A stretch of DNA of 5,623 bases from Flavobacterium psychrophilum (GTDB lineage: Bacteria > Bacteroidota > Bacteroidia > Flavobacteriales > Flavobacteriaceae). The notes beneath the pieces were generated by a model. The model made no database searches and was not told the origin of the DNA. It saw nothing but the letters and a program-made list of their open reading frames with translations. The stretch lies in contig QFQM01000266.1 of the NCBI GenBank assembly GCA_003243255.1, forward strand, positions 1 through 5,623. Reading direction: 5' to 3'. The translations under genes and the position numbers were made by a program. The stretch's first letter is position 1. Each line of letters starts with the position of its first letter. Of this stretch, positions 1-5,623 are shown piece by piece.

Positions 1-4
1 ATTG

Positions 5-41
5 CGAGTGCAAAAGTAGCGCCTTTTTCCACTTCCGCAAA
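5..41 (-). promoter_or_regulatory. Stable-RNA-type promoter firing off the left edge
   Basis: On the minus strand there is a -33 element TTTG (38-41), a 19-base spacer and a perfect Bacteroidetes -7 element TACTTTTG (11-18, fitting TAnnTTTG). It is followed by CACTCGCAA, which runs to the window edge. The same TTTGCACTCGCAA string follows the -7 box of the tRNA-His gene at the right end of this window. I infer that a minus-strand tRNA, rRNA or other highly expressed gene starts within a few tens of bases to the left of base 1. The promoter signature is seen directly; the identity of the downstream gene is not visible. Confidence 0.7.
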
Positions 42-260
42 CTTTAAACAACCTTTTTTTTACTTTATTTTAACCTTTTTATATAACTCACTGATATGTT
101 ACGTTTTGGATACGAAAGTTTTTTCAATGTTTTTCTTCATACTAGCTGCTGATTTGAAAATCATGCAAAAATCGTCCTCGTTTTAGTCCGCTACTTGAAA
201 AATATGCAGTGAAAATTGGTTTTTACACATCAAACACTCCCTGTCATATAAAAACTATAC
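42..260. other. AT-rich intergenic stretch with no recognisable gene
   Basis: About 220 bases lie between the edge promoter and the CACAAAG repeats. All frames carry frequent stops. I found no ORF with a family signature, no tRNA-like fold and no convincing terminator. A few short weak inverted repeats occur, for example GATT..AATC near 151-162, but at this base composition they are expected by chance. It may simply be the upstream flank of the stable-RNA promoter. Confidence 0.5.
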
Positions 261-331
261 CACAAAGACACACAAAGTAGCCGCAAAGATTCACAAAGGC
301 CTTTTGTTTCGAATCGATAAAGCTCACAAAG
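261..331. repeat. Phased CACAAAG short repeat cluster
   Basis: The heptamer CACAAAG or CGCAAAG starts at 261, 271, 282, 292 and 325. The steps are 10, 11, 10 and then 33 bases, so the copies keep a 10-11 base phase, about one DNA helical turn. On the minus strand the unit reads CTTTGTG. A near-palindrome (ACAAAGGCCTTTTGT, 293-307) sits in the gap before the last copy. From general knowledge, CTTTGTG/CTTTGCG strings of this kind occur between genes in many bacterial genomes, including Bacteroidetes. Their role is not established. It is too short and irregular to be a CRISPR array. Confidence 0.6.
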
Positions 332-372
332 GGATGCACCTACGGCACTTTCATACAGTATATATCCTTATT

Positions 373-451
373 CTCCATTTCTAGCCCCGATAGAAGCGGC
401 ATCCTGCCGACCAAAGGAAGGCAGATACAGCGAATAGCGGGAAATTGCTCC
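373..451. ncRNA. Structured Flavobacterium-type intergenic element, possibly the Flavo-1 RNA motif
   Basis: This stretch has the pattern AGCCCCGATAGAAGCGGC, an internal hairpin, then a GCGAATAGCGGGAAATTGCTCC-like end. I recognise this arrangement as one recurring between genes in Flavobacterium. Pairings visible on either strand are an outer stem of AGC (383-385) with GCT (447-449), continued by CCCG (386-389) with CGGG (438-441) across a five-base bulge (442-446), and an inner hairpin CTGCC (404-408) with GGCAG (420-424) around an 11-base loop. It resembles the Flavo-1 conserved RNA motif described from comparative genomics, but I recall that motif only approximately. The transcribed strand is undecided, and a mobile or repeat DNA element is equally possible. 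Confidence 0.45.
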
Positions 452-465
452 TTATATATAGGTGT

Positions 466-487
466 AAAAAATCCCGCCGGGGCGGGA
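466..487 (-). terminator. Intrinsic terminator of the small-protein genes
   Basis: A GC-only core stem, TCCCGC (472-477) with GCGGGA (482-487) around loop CGGG (478-481), is followed on the minus strand by six T (the A run at 466-471). It starts about 25 bases after the stop codon of the minus-strand gene at 513-791. Orientation, spacing and U tract all fit a Rho-independent terminator for that gene. On the plus strand the hairpin is followed by CAACTAACT with no U tract, so it is one-directional. Confidence 0.88.
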
Positions 488-512
488 CAACTAACTCGTA
501 ATAATATATAGG

Positions 513-791
513 TTATATTTTACTGAACTCTTCAATACATCGTTTAGCGTAAGCTTTTATAATGGCCAGCACTCTTTTTTTAGCTTCAGTATCTTTTTCA
601 AGATTGTGTTTCTTTAAAAAAGCAGCAGCTACAGCTTCATATTCTTTTTGAAGTTCGGTTATAAAAGCTTCAAGTTTGGCTCCGCCGGCTGATATATAAG
701 TATCGTTATTAAATTTAATCAAAAAATCTCTGTGTACTTCACGGCATGCCGTTTCTAAAAGTTCTTTAAGCTCACTGAATCTTGAATTCAT
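513..791 (-). CDS. Small conserved-type protein of unknown function, paralog of the neighbour at 922-1203
   Basis: This 92-residue, mostly charged protein shows no signal peptide, membrane segment or known domain. By hand it aligns along its whole length with the 93-residue product of 922-1203, with about 28 identities. The alignment needs one single-residue gap. Shared positions include Ala15-Cys16, Thr31-Tyr32, Gly36, Lys39-Leu40, Phe43, Phe58, Glu69-Ala70, Lys72-Arg73, Tyr81-Ala82-Lys83, Cys85, Glu88 and the final Lys-Ile. The pattern suggests an all-helical cytosolic fold with two conserved cysteines (16 and 85), which is an inference. The ATG at 791 puts the N-terminus level with that of the paralog. 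A strong terminator lies directly after it. A 130-base gap separates it from the upstream paralog, and that gap may hold its own promoter. Function is unknown. Confidence 0.8.
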   Translation of the reverse strand: MNSRFSELKELLETACREVHRDFLIKFNNDTYISAGGAKLEAFITELQKEYEAVAAAFLKKHNLEKDTEAKKRVLAIIKAYAKRCIEEFSKI

Positions 792-879
792 TATTATTTG
801 CCCCTGTTTTGGTTAAATTGGACGGCAAAATAACTTCACGACCCCTCAAAGCGAGTTATAAAATTCAACTTAAATTTAG

Positions 880-909
880 TAAAATTATTCGCATGATAAT
901 GTTTTCAAA
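880..909 (-). promoter_or_regulatory. Candidate promoter for the 513-791 gene
   Basis: In the 130-base gap between the two paralogs the minus strand carries TTTG (906-909), an 18-base spacer and TAATTTTA (880-887). This matches the Bacteroidetes TAnnTTTG -7 box at all but the last base. It lies about 90 bases upstream of the start codon at 791. In such AT-rich DNA a seven-of-eight match is weak evidence. The alternative is read-through from the upstream paralog as one transcript. Confidence 0.3.
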
Positions 910-921
910 TCGTAAACACTC

Positions 922-1203
922 TTATATAGATATCTTGCCATACTCATCGAGGCAATTCTTTGCGTAATTTTTAGCGATAACCTTTATACGTTTTAAAGCT
1001 TCAGGATTGAGATGAAGCTCATTTTCCCGAACAAAGGTTGCTTCCACCTGATCAAACTGCAATTGTATAAGATCGAGAAAAACACTAAGCTTCCCCGGAC
1101 CACCTTCAAGGTAGGTTGACTTATACTGATTCGACAACTCTGTGACTGCACTTTTACAGGCACAATCAAAACGTCTTTCTATATCTTCATAATCTAAGGC
1201 CAT
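922..1203 (-). CDS. Small conserved-type protein of unknown function, paralog of the neighbour at 513-791
   Basis: This 93-residue soluble protein has no recognised domain. It shares the length, predicted helical character and spaced conserved residues of the 513-791 product: Ala15-Cys16, Thr30-Tyr31, Lys38-Leu39, Phe42, Val53, Phe57, Glu68-Ala69, Lys71-Arg72, Tyr80-Ala81-Lys82, Cys84 and Lys90-Ile91. It has a GGPGKL stretch (34-39) where the paralog has AGGAKL. The start ATG at 1203 has TAAAA nine bases upstream, of the AT-rich kind that replaces Shine-Dalgarno sequences in flavobacteria. It is the first gene of a minus-strand pair and is transcribed divergently from the bestrophin gene. A shared ancestral duplication is the simplest reading; about 30 percent hand-counted identity says the duplication is old. 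No function can be assigned. Confidence 0.8.
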   Translation of the reverse strand: MALDYEDIERRFDCACKSAVTELSNQYKSTYLEGGPGKLSVFLDLIQLQFDQVEATFVRENELHLNPEALKRIKVIAKNYAKNCLDEYGKISI

Positions 1204-1325
1204 AATCTAAACTTTTACACCTTAAAGATACTATTTTCATCAAATGTTAAAATATACTATTAAGAGATATTTAACAGGAAGCCGTAATGAATTGTTTTTT
1301 TATAAATTTATACAAAACTTAAAAT
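1204..1325. promoter_or_regulatory. Divergent intergenic region between the small-protein pair and the channel operon
   Basis: This 122-base AT-rich spacer must hold the start signals for both directions. I found no perfect TAnnTTTG box with a correctly spaced TTTG on either strand. The nearest matches, such as TAAATTTA around 1303-1310 on the plus strand and AACATTTG at 1241-1248 on the minus strand, lack a properly placed -33 partner. So the region is inferred from layout, not from a clear motif. TTAAAAT directly before the ATG at 1326 may serve as the flavobacterial-type ribosome-binding region of the bestrophin gene. Confidence 0.4.
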
Positions 1326-2333
1326 ATGCACACAGGCAAACGTTATACCCCCTGGGAATTTATCAAGTGGACAAAAAGAGCAATATTCTGCATGTTACTG
1401 CTGGCATCGATACCAACAATTTTATACGCTTTGGGTTTTACATTCATTGTACTCCCGTGGCAACCCGTGGCCATCGTGGGTACTGCTGTAGCTTTTATTG
1501 TGGGGTTCAAAAATAATGCAAGCTACAACCGCATTTGGGAAGCCCGCCAGATTTACGGCTCTATAATAAATGACAGCCGCAGCTTTGCCTATTCGGTACG
1601 TGATGCATTAGGCGGTAAAGATTCTGAAGTTGTCAGGCGAATCATCTATCGACATTTTGCCTGGCTGACCGCAATGCGATTCCAGTTAAGGGAACCCCGC
1701 GATTGGGAAAACACTCATAATAGTAATAATGATGAGTTCCGCAATGACCGGTTTTGTATCCCCGAAGCTATAACAACACTATCGGAAGAACTAAAGCCAT
1801 ACCTTAGCGAAAAAGAACACTCCTATATAGTATCTAAAAAAAATAAAGCCACTCAGCTTACAGCCCTACAGTCTGAAGAGTTGGCGAAATTGAGACAGCA
1901 GGGAGCTATTAATGATTTCCAATGGACATTGCTGCAAAATTCCATCATTAAATTTACCGATGATCAGGGACGCGCCGAACGCATCAAGAATTTCCCTTAC
2001 CCTCGTAACTTTTCTTCGATAGCAACCTACCTCCTGTTTGTATTCATTATCCTTGCTCCTTTCGCACTGGTTGGAGAAATGCACAAGCTGGGCGAAGGAA
2101 GCGTTATTGAAGGATGGACGATCTGGCTTAATATTCCTTTTTCTGCTTTAATATGCTGGGCATTCCATACCCTTGACAGCGTTGGCGAAAGTTCAGTCAA
2201 TCCTTTTGAAGGCACAGCCAATGACGTGCCTATTACTCAAATAAGCCGTACAATTGAAATTGACCTCCGCGATATGCTGGATGAAACCGAATTACCTCAA
2301 CCTATATTACCAAAAAGAAACATCGTACTTTAA
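1326..2333 (+). CDS. Bestrophin-family ion channel
   Basis: This 335-residue integral membrane protein belongs to the bestrophin family (bacterial UPF0187/YneE-like, Pfam Bestrophin). The family forms pentameric anion or cation channels in the membrane. Hydrophobic segments lie at about 18-40, 43-60, 230-250 and 262-280. Family signatures are FKNNASYNRIWEAR (61-74), matching the FRTNxxYxRWWEAR pattern just after the second helix; RIKNFPYPRNFS (219-230), matching the RIxxTPxP segment before the third helix; and VNPFEGTANDVP (291-302), matching the C-terminal PFxxxxNDLP signature. The length is usual for bacterial members. The start at 1326 is forced from upstream, because a TAA lies in frame two codons before it, and it follows an AT-rich TTAAAAT. 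The antiporter gene begins 13 bases after its stop, so the two are probably one transcript. Ion selectivity cannot be told from sequence; the bacterial homolog studied in most detail conducts cations. Confidence 0.92.
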   Translation: MHTGKRYTPWEFIKWTKRAIFCMLLLASIPTILYALGFTFIVLPWQPVAIVGTAVAFIVGFKNNASYNRIWEARQIYGSIINDSRSFAYSVRDALGGKDSEVVRRIIYRHFAWLTAMRFQLREPRDWENTHNSNNDEFRNDRFCIPEAITTLSEELKPYLSEKEHSYIVSKKNKATQLTALQSEELAKLRQQGAINDFQWTLLQNSIIKFTDDQGRAERIKNFPYPRNFSSIATYLLFVFIILAPFALVGEMHKLGEGSVIEGWTIWLNIPFSALICWAFHTLDSVGESSVNPFEGTANDVPITQISRTIEIDLRDMLDETELPQPILPKRNIVL

Positions 2334-2346
2334 ACCGCCATACAAA

Positions 2347-3927
2347 ATGCTTGAACACTTCCCCTTTTACCTTATAATATTAGTAATTATCGTTTTGATC
2401 ATTATGCTGGCCAATCGCATCAGGGTTGCCTATCCTGTATTATTGGTTGTGGCCGGCTTATTGATAAGTTTTGTTCCGGGAATACCAACACTTAAAATTG
2501 ATCCCGAACTTATATTCATAATATTTCTTCCTCCTTTATTATATGAGGCCTCCTGGGCAATATCCTGGAAAGAACTTTGGCGATGGCGCAGGATCATATG
2601 CAGCTTTGCCTTTGTAGTTGTATTCCTTACAGCTATATCAGTTGCCGTAGTAGCCAATAGCTTTATACCCGGATTCTCACTAGCCCTTGGATTTTTATTA
2701 GGAGGAATTGTTTCGCCTCCCGATGCTGTTAGTGCAGGTGCTATCTTGAAATTCATAAAGGGGCCTAAAAGAATGTCATCGATACTTGAAGGAGAAAGTT
2801 TGCTGAACGATGCCTCGTCACTTATTATTTTACGTTTCGCCCTTGTTGCCGTAGCTACAGGTCAGTTTATATGGCAGGAAGCTGCTTTAAGTTTTGTATG
2901 GATGGTAATTGGCGGAACCGGGATCGGTTTATTAATCGGATTTATTTTTAAAAAATTACACAAATACCTGCCTACAGATGTAAATATGGATATCATCCTT
3001 ACCTTCATTGCGCCATATGCGATGTATATAGTAGCGGAAGAATTTCATTGCTCAGGAATCTTATCCGTAGTGAGTGGCGGATTGTTTCTGTCTTACTACA
3101 GGCATCACTTCTTAACCGGATCATCCAGGCTTAGTGCTGAAAATGTTTGGCAAAGCATAGTGTTTGTATTAAACGGACTGGTATTTATGCTCATCGGGCT
3201 TGACCTGCCCGAAATTGTTGACGGACTGAAGCAGGAGGGTATCGGGCTTTATGAAGCTACAGGTTACGGACTGCTTATTACTGCAGTATTGATTATTGGA
3301 CGTATACTCGCTGCATACGGAGCGGTAATCACAACTATAGTTGCGAGTCATTTTATTACTGTTGCCGACAGGAATCCAGGATGGAAAGGCCCTTTCATAT
3401 TAGGATGGACAGGAATGCGCGGTGTGGTTTCGCTGGCTGCAGCATTATCAATACCGCTTACGCTGAATGACGGTTCGCCTTTTCCGCATCGTAACCTTAT
3501 ATTATATATAACTTTCGTAGTAATACTGGCAACCCTTTTAATACAGGGTCTGACTTTACCGGCATTAATAAAGCGCTTGAGACATACCGTTTACAACGAC
3601 TACCGCCCGGAAGAAGAAACCGAAAACCACCTGCGTAGGGCTTTGGCAAAAATTTCAATGGAATACATAGAGGAGCATCATAAAGAAAAACTTAACGATA
3701 GCCTGCACCTGAAACGCCTTAGCAATCAGTGGGAGGTTCAGCTAAGCTTAAGTGAAGAGGAATCTGCCATGCCGGAAGACATTAAAGCTATTTACACTAA
3801 GGTTCTCGACAAGCAACGTAAGCTGCTATTGGAAAAGAATAAAAAGAAACAGGATATTGATGAGGAACTGATAAGAAAGTATCTTCACTATATTGATCTT
3901 GAAGAAGAGAAGATGAAGTATAGGTAA
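2347..3927 (+). CDS. CPA1-family Na+/H+ antiporter
   Basis: This 526-residue inner-membrane cation:proton antiporter (NhaP/YjcE-like, Pfam Na_H_Exchanger) exchanges Na+ (possibly K+ or Li+) for H+ and so helps set cytoplasmic pH and salt. About 12-13 hydrophobic helices fill residues 5-410. Family motifs are FLPPLLYEASW (60-70), SPPDAVSA (123-130, Asp126), GESLLNDASS (149-158, with the ion-binding Asn154-Asp155 pair) and GWTGMRGVVSLAAALSIP (353-370, Arg358). Residues 411-526 form a charged, probably helical cytoplasmic tail. I chose the ATG at 2347, because an earlier in-frame ATG at 2254 would overlap the bestrophin gene by 80 bases and add 31 non-hydrophobic residues not typical of the family. 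There is no clear Shine-Dalgarno sequence. With only 13 bases from the bestrophin stop, co-transcription and coupled translation are likely. All key transport residues I can identify are present. Confidence 0.93.
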   Translation: MLEHFPFYLIILVIIVLIIMLANRIRVAYPVLLVVAGLLISFVPGIPTLKIDPELIFIIFLPPLLYEASWAISWKELWRWRRIICSFAFVVVFLTAISVAVVANSFIPGFSLALGFLLGGIVSPPDAVSAGAILKFIKGPKRMSSILEGESLLNDASSLIILRFALVAVATGQFIWQEAALSFVWMVIGGTGIGLLIGFIFKKLHKYLPTDVNMDIILTFIAPYAMYIVAEEFHCSGILSVVSGGLFLSYYRHHFLTGSSRLSAENVWQSIVFVLNGLVFMLIGLDLPEIVDGLKQEGIGLYEATGYGLLITAVLIIGRILAAYGAVITTIVASHFITVADRNPGWKGPFILGWTGMRGVVSLAAALSIPLTLNDGSPFPHRNLILYITFVVILATLLIQGLTLPALIKRLRHTVYNDYRPEEETENHLRRALAKISMEYIEEHHKEKLNDSLHLKRLSNQWEVQLSLSEEESAMPEDIKAIYTKVLDKQRKLLLEKNKKKQDIDEELIRKYLHYIDLEEEKMKYR

Positions 3928-3956
3928 AAGAGGATAATAAAACGACATTTGATCAT

Positions 3957-5072
3957 ATGGACAACAAAAAGAACGTAACCAAAATACAGCACTTTGTTCC
4001 ACAATTCTTTCAAAGGTATTTTTCCTTTGAACATAATGGAAAAACAATTGGTATGTTCAATGTGAATAAGAAAATATTTATAGCTTCAGCTCCAATTCGT
4101 AAGCAATCATATCAAGATTATTTTTACGGAAAGTCTGGAGAACTAGAAAAATGGCTTTCAGAAATTGAGGGTAAATCTGCTCCCATATTTAAAGCTATGT
4201 AGGAAAAGGAAAAGTTGCCAATCTATAAAAGCACTGAACATCAGGAAATGATTCATTTTGTTTTGCTACTTGATCTTAGAAACCCCCTTAGATTCAATTT
4301 GCTTGAAGATTTAGGGACATTAATCAGTAACACAAAATCTCTTATTCGCGAGGGCAATATCCCGACTAATCTAATTCCAAAGTTCGAGGAACTCCAAACT
4401 GAGAGAGGAAAAATATCATCATTAACAAGCGCGAATTTACTTGTTCCCGAATTACTTGATTTAAAATTTAAACTGATAAGAAATAATACCAATATGCCTT
4501 TTATAATTTCTGACAATCCACTCATAATTTATAATCAATTTCTAGAAAAAAGAAATTGGAATTTTATGAGTCAAAGAGATTATGGTTTGAAAGGTTTGCA
4601 AATGTTTCTACCGGTAAATGACCGATATTTACTAATCGTTTACGATTCCGAAATATACAAGGTAGGAAACAAAAAAGATAAAATTATCGATATGGATGAC
4701 CAAAAAAGTATCGATCAGCTAAACATTCTACAAATTCTAAATTTAAGTAATACCGTTAATTTTAATCATCGTGCATCAGAACATTATATTCAAACTTTAT
4801 TTGATAAATCCAAACGATTTAAAAAACCTAATGAGGCATTCATTAAAGTACGAACCATAAAAAACAGAAGTGATGAAATCGAACCAAACATCCAAATTAA
4901 TGAATTAGGTGTTACCGATTTAAAAACAAATTTGTCTATTCAAAAAGTGAAATTTATCACTAAATCAAATGGAATAAGACTAAAAGATAAAAATGGTCAA
5001 TATAGAAAGAACGCTAAATTAACCATACCCGTACCTTTTGTAGTTCAATCTCTTGTTTACGAACCAACATAG
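3957..5072 (+). pseudogene. DUF4238-type protein gene interrupted by an in-frame TAG
   Basis: Read straight through, the frame gives 371 codons with a TAG at codon 82 (4200-4202). Coding resumes at once in the same frame, with no frameshift. The N-terminal part has IQHFVPQFFQRYF (10-22), matching the K-x-QHYVPxxxLxxF start of DUF4238 proteins. The C-terminal part has LDLRNP (105-110), FIISDNP (182-188) and FLPVNDRYLL (217-226), matching the later TSDNP and PLxP blocks of that family. The family is soluble and its biochemical role is not established. The gene is visibly more AT-rich than the antiporter; 4681-4740 has 17 G+C of 60. It starts 29 bases after the antiporter stop and ends near a tRNA 3' end, which fits acquired accessory DNA. 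A point mutation, most simply CAG or AAG to TAG, best explains the break. A sequencing error or a separate restart (TTG at 4215) is possible but less likely. Confidence 0.75.
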
Positions 5073-5101
5073 TAGTGTTACACATTCTATGCTAAACAAA
5101 A

Positions 5102-5123
5102 AGCCCTTCATTTCTGAAGGGCT
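5102..5123 (-). terminator. Intrinsic terminator of tRNA-His
   Basis: A perfect nine-pair stem AGCCCTTCA (5102-5110) with TGAAGGGCT (5115-5123) encloses loop TTTC. On the minus strand it is followed by TTTTTGTTT, a good U tract, and it begins 12 bases after the tRNA-His 3' end. On the plus strand it is followed by CTTAACTTA, so it would stop transcription from the DUF4238 gene only weakly, if at all. Confidence 0.85.
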
Positions 5124-5134
5124 CTTAACTTAGG

Positions 5135-5209
<75 letters not shown>

Positions 5210-5216
5210 ATCTGTT

Positions 5217-5257
5217 TTGCGAGTGCAAATATAGTACAGTCCTACGTTTACAGCAAA
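5217..5257 (-). promoter_or_regulatory. tRNA-His promoter
   Basis: On the minus strand there is -33 TTTG (5254-5257), a 20-base spacer and a perfect -7 TATATTTG (5226-5233), then CACTCGCAAAA. The tRNA begins about 17 bases after the -7 box, leaving a leader of roughly ten bases to be trimmed by RNase P. The TTTGCACTCGCAA string is shared with the promoter at the left window edge. The box fits the major sigma factor (sigma-A type) consensus known for Bacteroidetes. Confidence 0.85.
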
Positions 5258-5283
5258 TAAATTTGCAACTTTTTTCAAGTATT

Positions 5284-5623
5284 TTACATCAAATCTGCTA
5301 AACTGTTCACTGCCAAATACCTTTCAACCGTAAAACCTTCGGCATATTCTGTATTTATTAGCCTTCCAAGGTCGGCCGCACGGTAAAGAATGCTTTCTTT
5401 AAAGTTTTTTGTTGCTATTGGCGTTACCGGTTCGGTACTATTTGGGTCATAAAACTGCGACTTATATGCCATCAGCGATTCCACTTTTTTATCCATGAAT
5501 CCGGTTACGTCAACTACAAAGTCGGGTGTAAGATCTTTCCATTGGATGTAGTGGTATACCAGCTTCGGCCTCCATTGCTCCTGCTTCTCCCCTTCCAGTT
5601 CGGTTTCAATCTTTCTCAGTCCG
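5284..5623 (-). CDS. bshB1: Bacillithiol biosynthesis deacetylase BshB1, C-terminal part
   Basis: The gene is cut by the right edge. The reading frame stays open from 5622 to the stop at 5284-5286 and gives 112 C-terminal residues, about half the family's usual length of roughly 240. The visible part includes GLRKIETELEG, then VYHYIQW, PDFVVDVTGFMDKKVESLMAYKSQF and a final ILYRAADLGRLINTEYAEGF region. This matches the end of LmbE/PIG-L-type deacetylases called BshB1 in Bacteroidetes. The enzyme removes acetyl from GlcNAc-malate to give GlcN-malate, the second step of bacillithiol synthesis in the cytosol. The zinc-binding HPDD motif lies in the missing N-terminal half, so catalytic integrity cannot be judged. 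The internal ATG at 5496 is not the start, since the homology continues upstream of it. No obvious terminator separates it from the tRNA-His promoter, which starts 26 bases downstream of its stop. Confidence 0.88.
   Translation of the reverse strand, partial: GLRKIETELEGEKQEQWRPKLVYHYIQWKDLTPDFVVDVTGFMDKKVESLMAYKSQFYDPNSTEPVTPIATKNFKESILYRAADLGRLINTEYAEGFTVERYLAVNSLADLM

Noticed and set aside
261..331. CRISPR array
   Set aside because: The repeats are seven bases with spacers of three to four bases, far below CRISPR dimensions, and there are no cas genes.
454..513. Direct repeat ATATATAGGT at 454-463 and 504-513 flanking the terminator
   Set aside because: It is short and low in complexity, the second copy touches the stop codon, and there is no mobile-element content between the copies.
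782..967. Plus-strand 61-codon open frame
   Set aside because: It spans the gap between the two minus-strand paralogs and the end of one of them, with no protein-like pattern.
1244..1516. Plus-strand 90-codon open frame overlapping the start of the bestrophin gene
   Set aside because: Most of it lies in another frame of a clear family member, and its product has no recognisable features.
2254..2346. N-terminal extension of the antiporter from an earlier ATG
   Set aside because: It overlaps the bestrophin coding end and adds 31 residues unlike the family start; the ATG at 2347 begins just before the first membrane helix.
2430..2756. Minus-strand 108-codon open frame inside the antiporter gene
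   Set aside because: It is a shadow of a strongly supported coding frame; the sequence on the other strand carries the conserved antiporter motifs.
4200..4202. Programmed amber read-through or recoded residue
   Set aside because: There is no downstream recoding structure or tRNA evidence in the window, and a simple nonsense mutation explains it.
4253..4525. Minus-strand 90-codon open frame inside the DUF4238 pseudogene
   Set aside because: It is antisense to the recognisable family frame and shows no independent features.

Overview
The window looks like a chromosomal segment from a Flavobacterium-type member of the Bacteroidetes. The evidence is a moderately low G+C content, TTTG / TAnnTTTG promoters in front of stable RNA genes, TAAAA-like rather than GGAGG-like sequences before start codons, and the C-terminal half of a bacillithiol-type deacetylase (BshB1). 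An intergenic element at 373-451 also resembles sequences scattered through Flavobacterium genomes. These assignments come from motif recognition only; no search was run.

Layout, left to right. Bases 1-465 contain no gene. They hold a minus-strand stable-RNA-type promoter at 5-41 that fires off the left edge, a phased CACAAAG repeat (261-331) and the structured Flavobacterium-type element (373-451). Two minus-strand genes follow (513-791 and 922-1203). They encode small proteins of 92 and 93 residues that are diverged paralogs of each other and of unknown function, and they end at a clear intrinsic terminator (466-487). A 122-base divergent region separates them from a plus-strand pair: a bestrophin-family channel (1326-2333) and, 13 bases later, a CPA1-family Na+/H+ antiporter (2347-3927). 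These two form a likely ion and pH homeostasis operon. Next comes a plus-strand DUF4238-type gene (3957-5072) broken by one in-frame TAG at codon 82. It is clearly more AT-rich than the antiporter. It ends about 60 bases from the 3' end of a minus-strand tRNA-His(GTG) gene (5135-5209), which has its own promoter and terminator. The right edge holds the C-terminal 112 residues of a minus-strand BshB1-type deacetylase.

How the genes fit together: the channel and antiporter probably act together at the inner membrane. The DUF4238 pseudogene looks like a decaying accessory gene beside a tRNA. BshB1 and tRNA-His are housekeeping. I see no convincing new multi-gene system. The items most worth a second look are the tandem paralog pair, the two intergenic repeat elements, the interrupted DUF4238 gene and the extended promoter motif shared by the two ends of the window.
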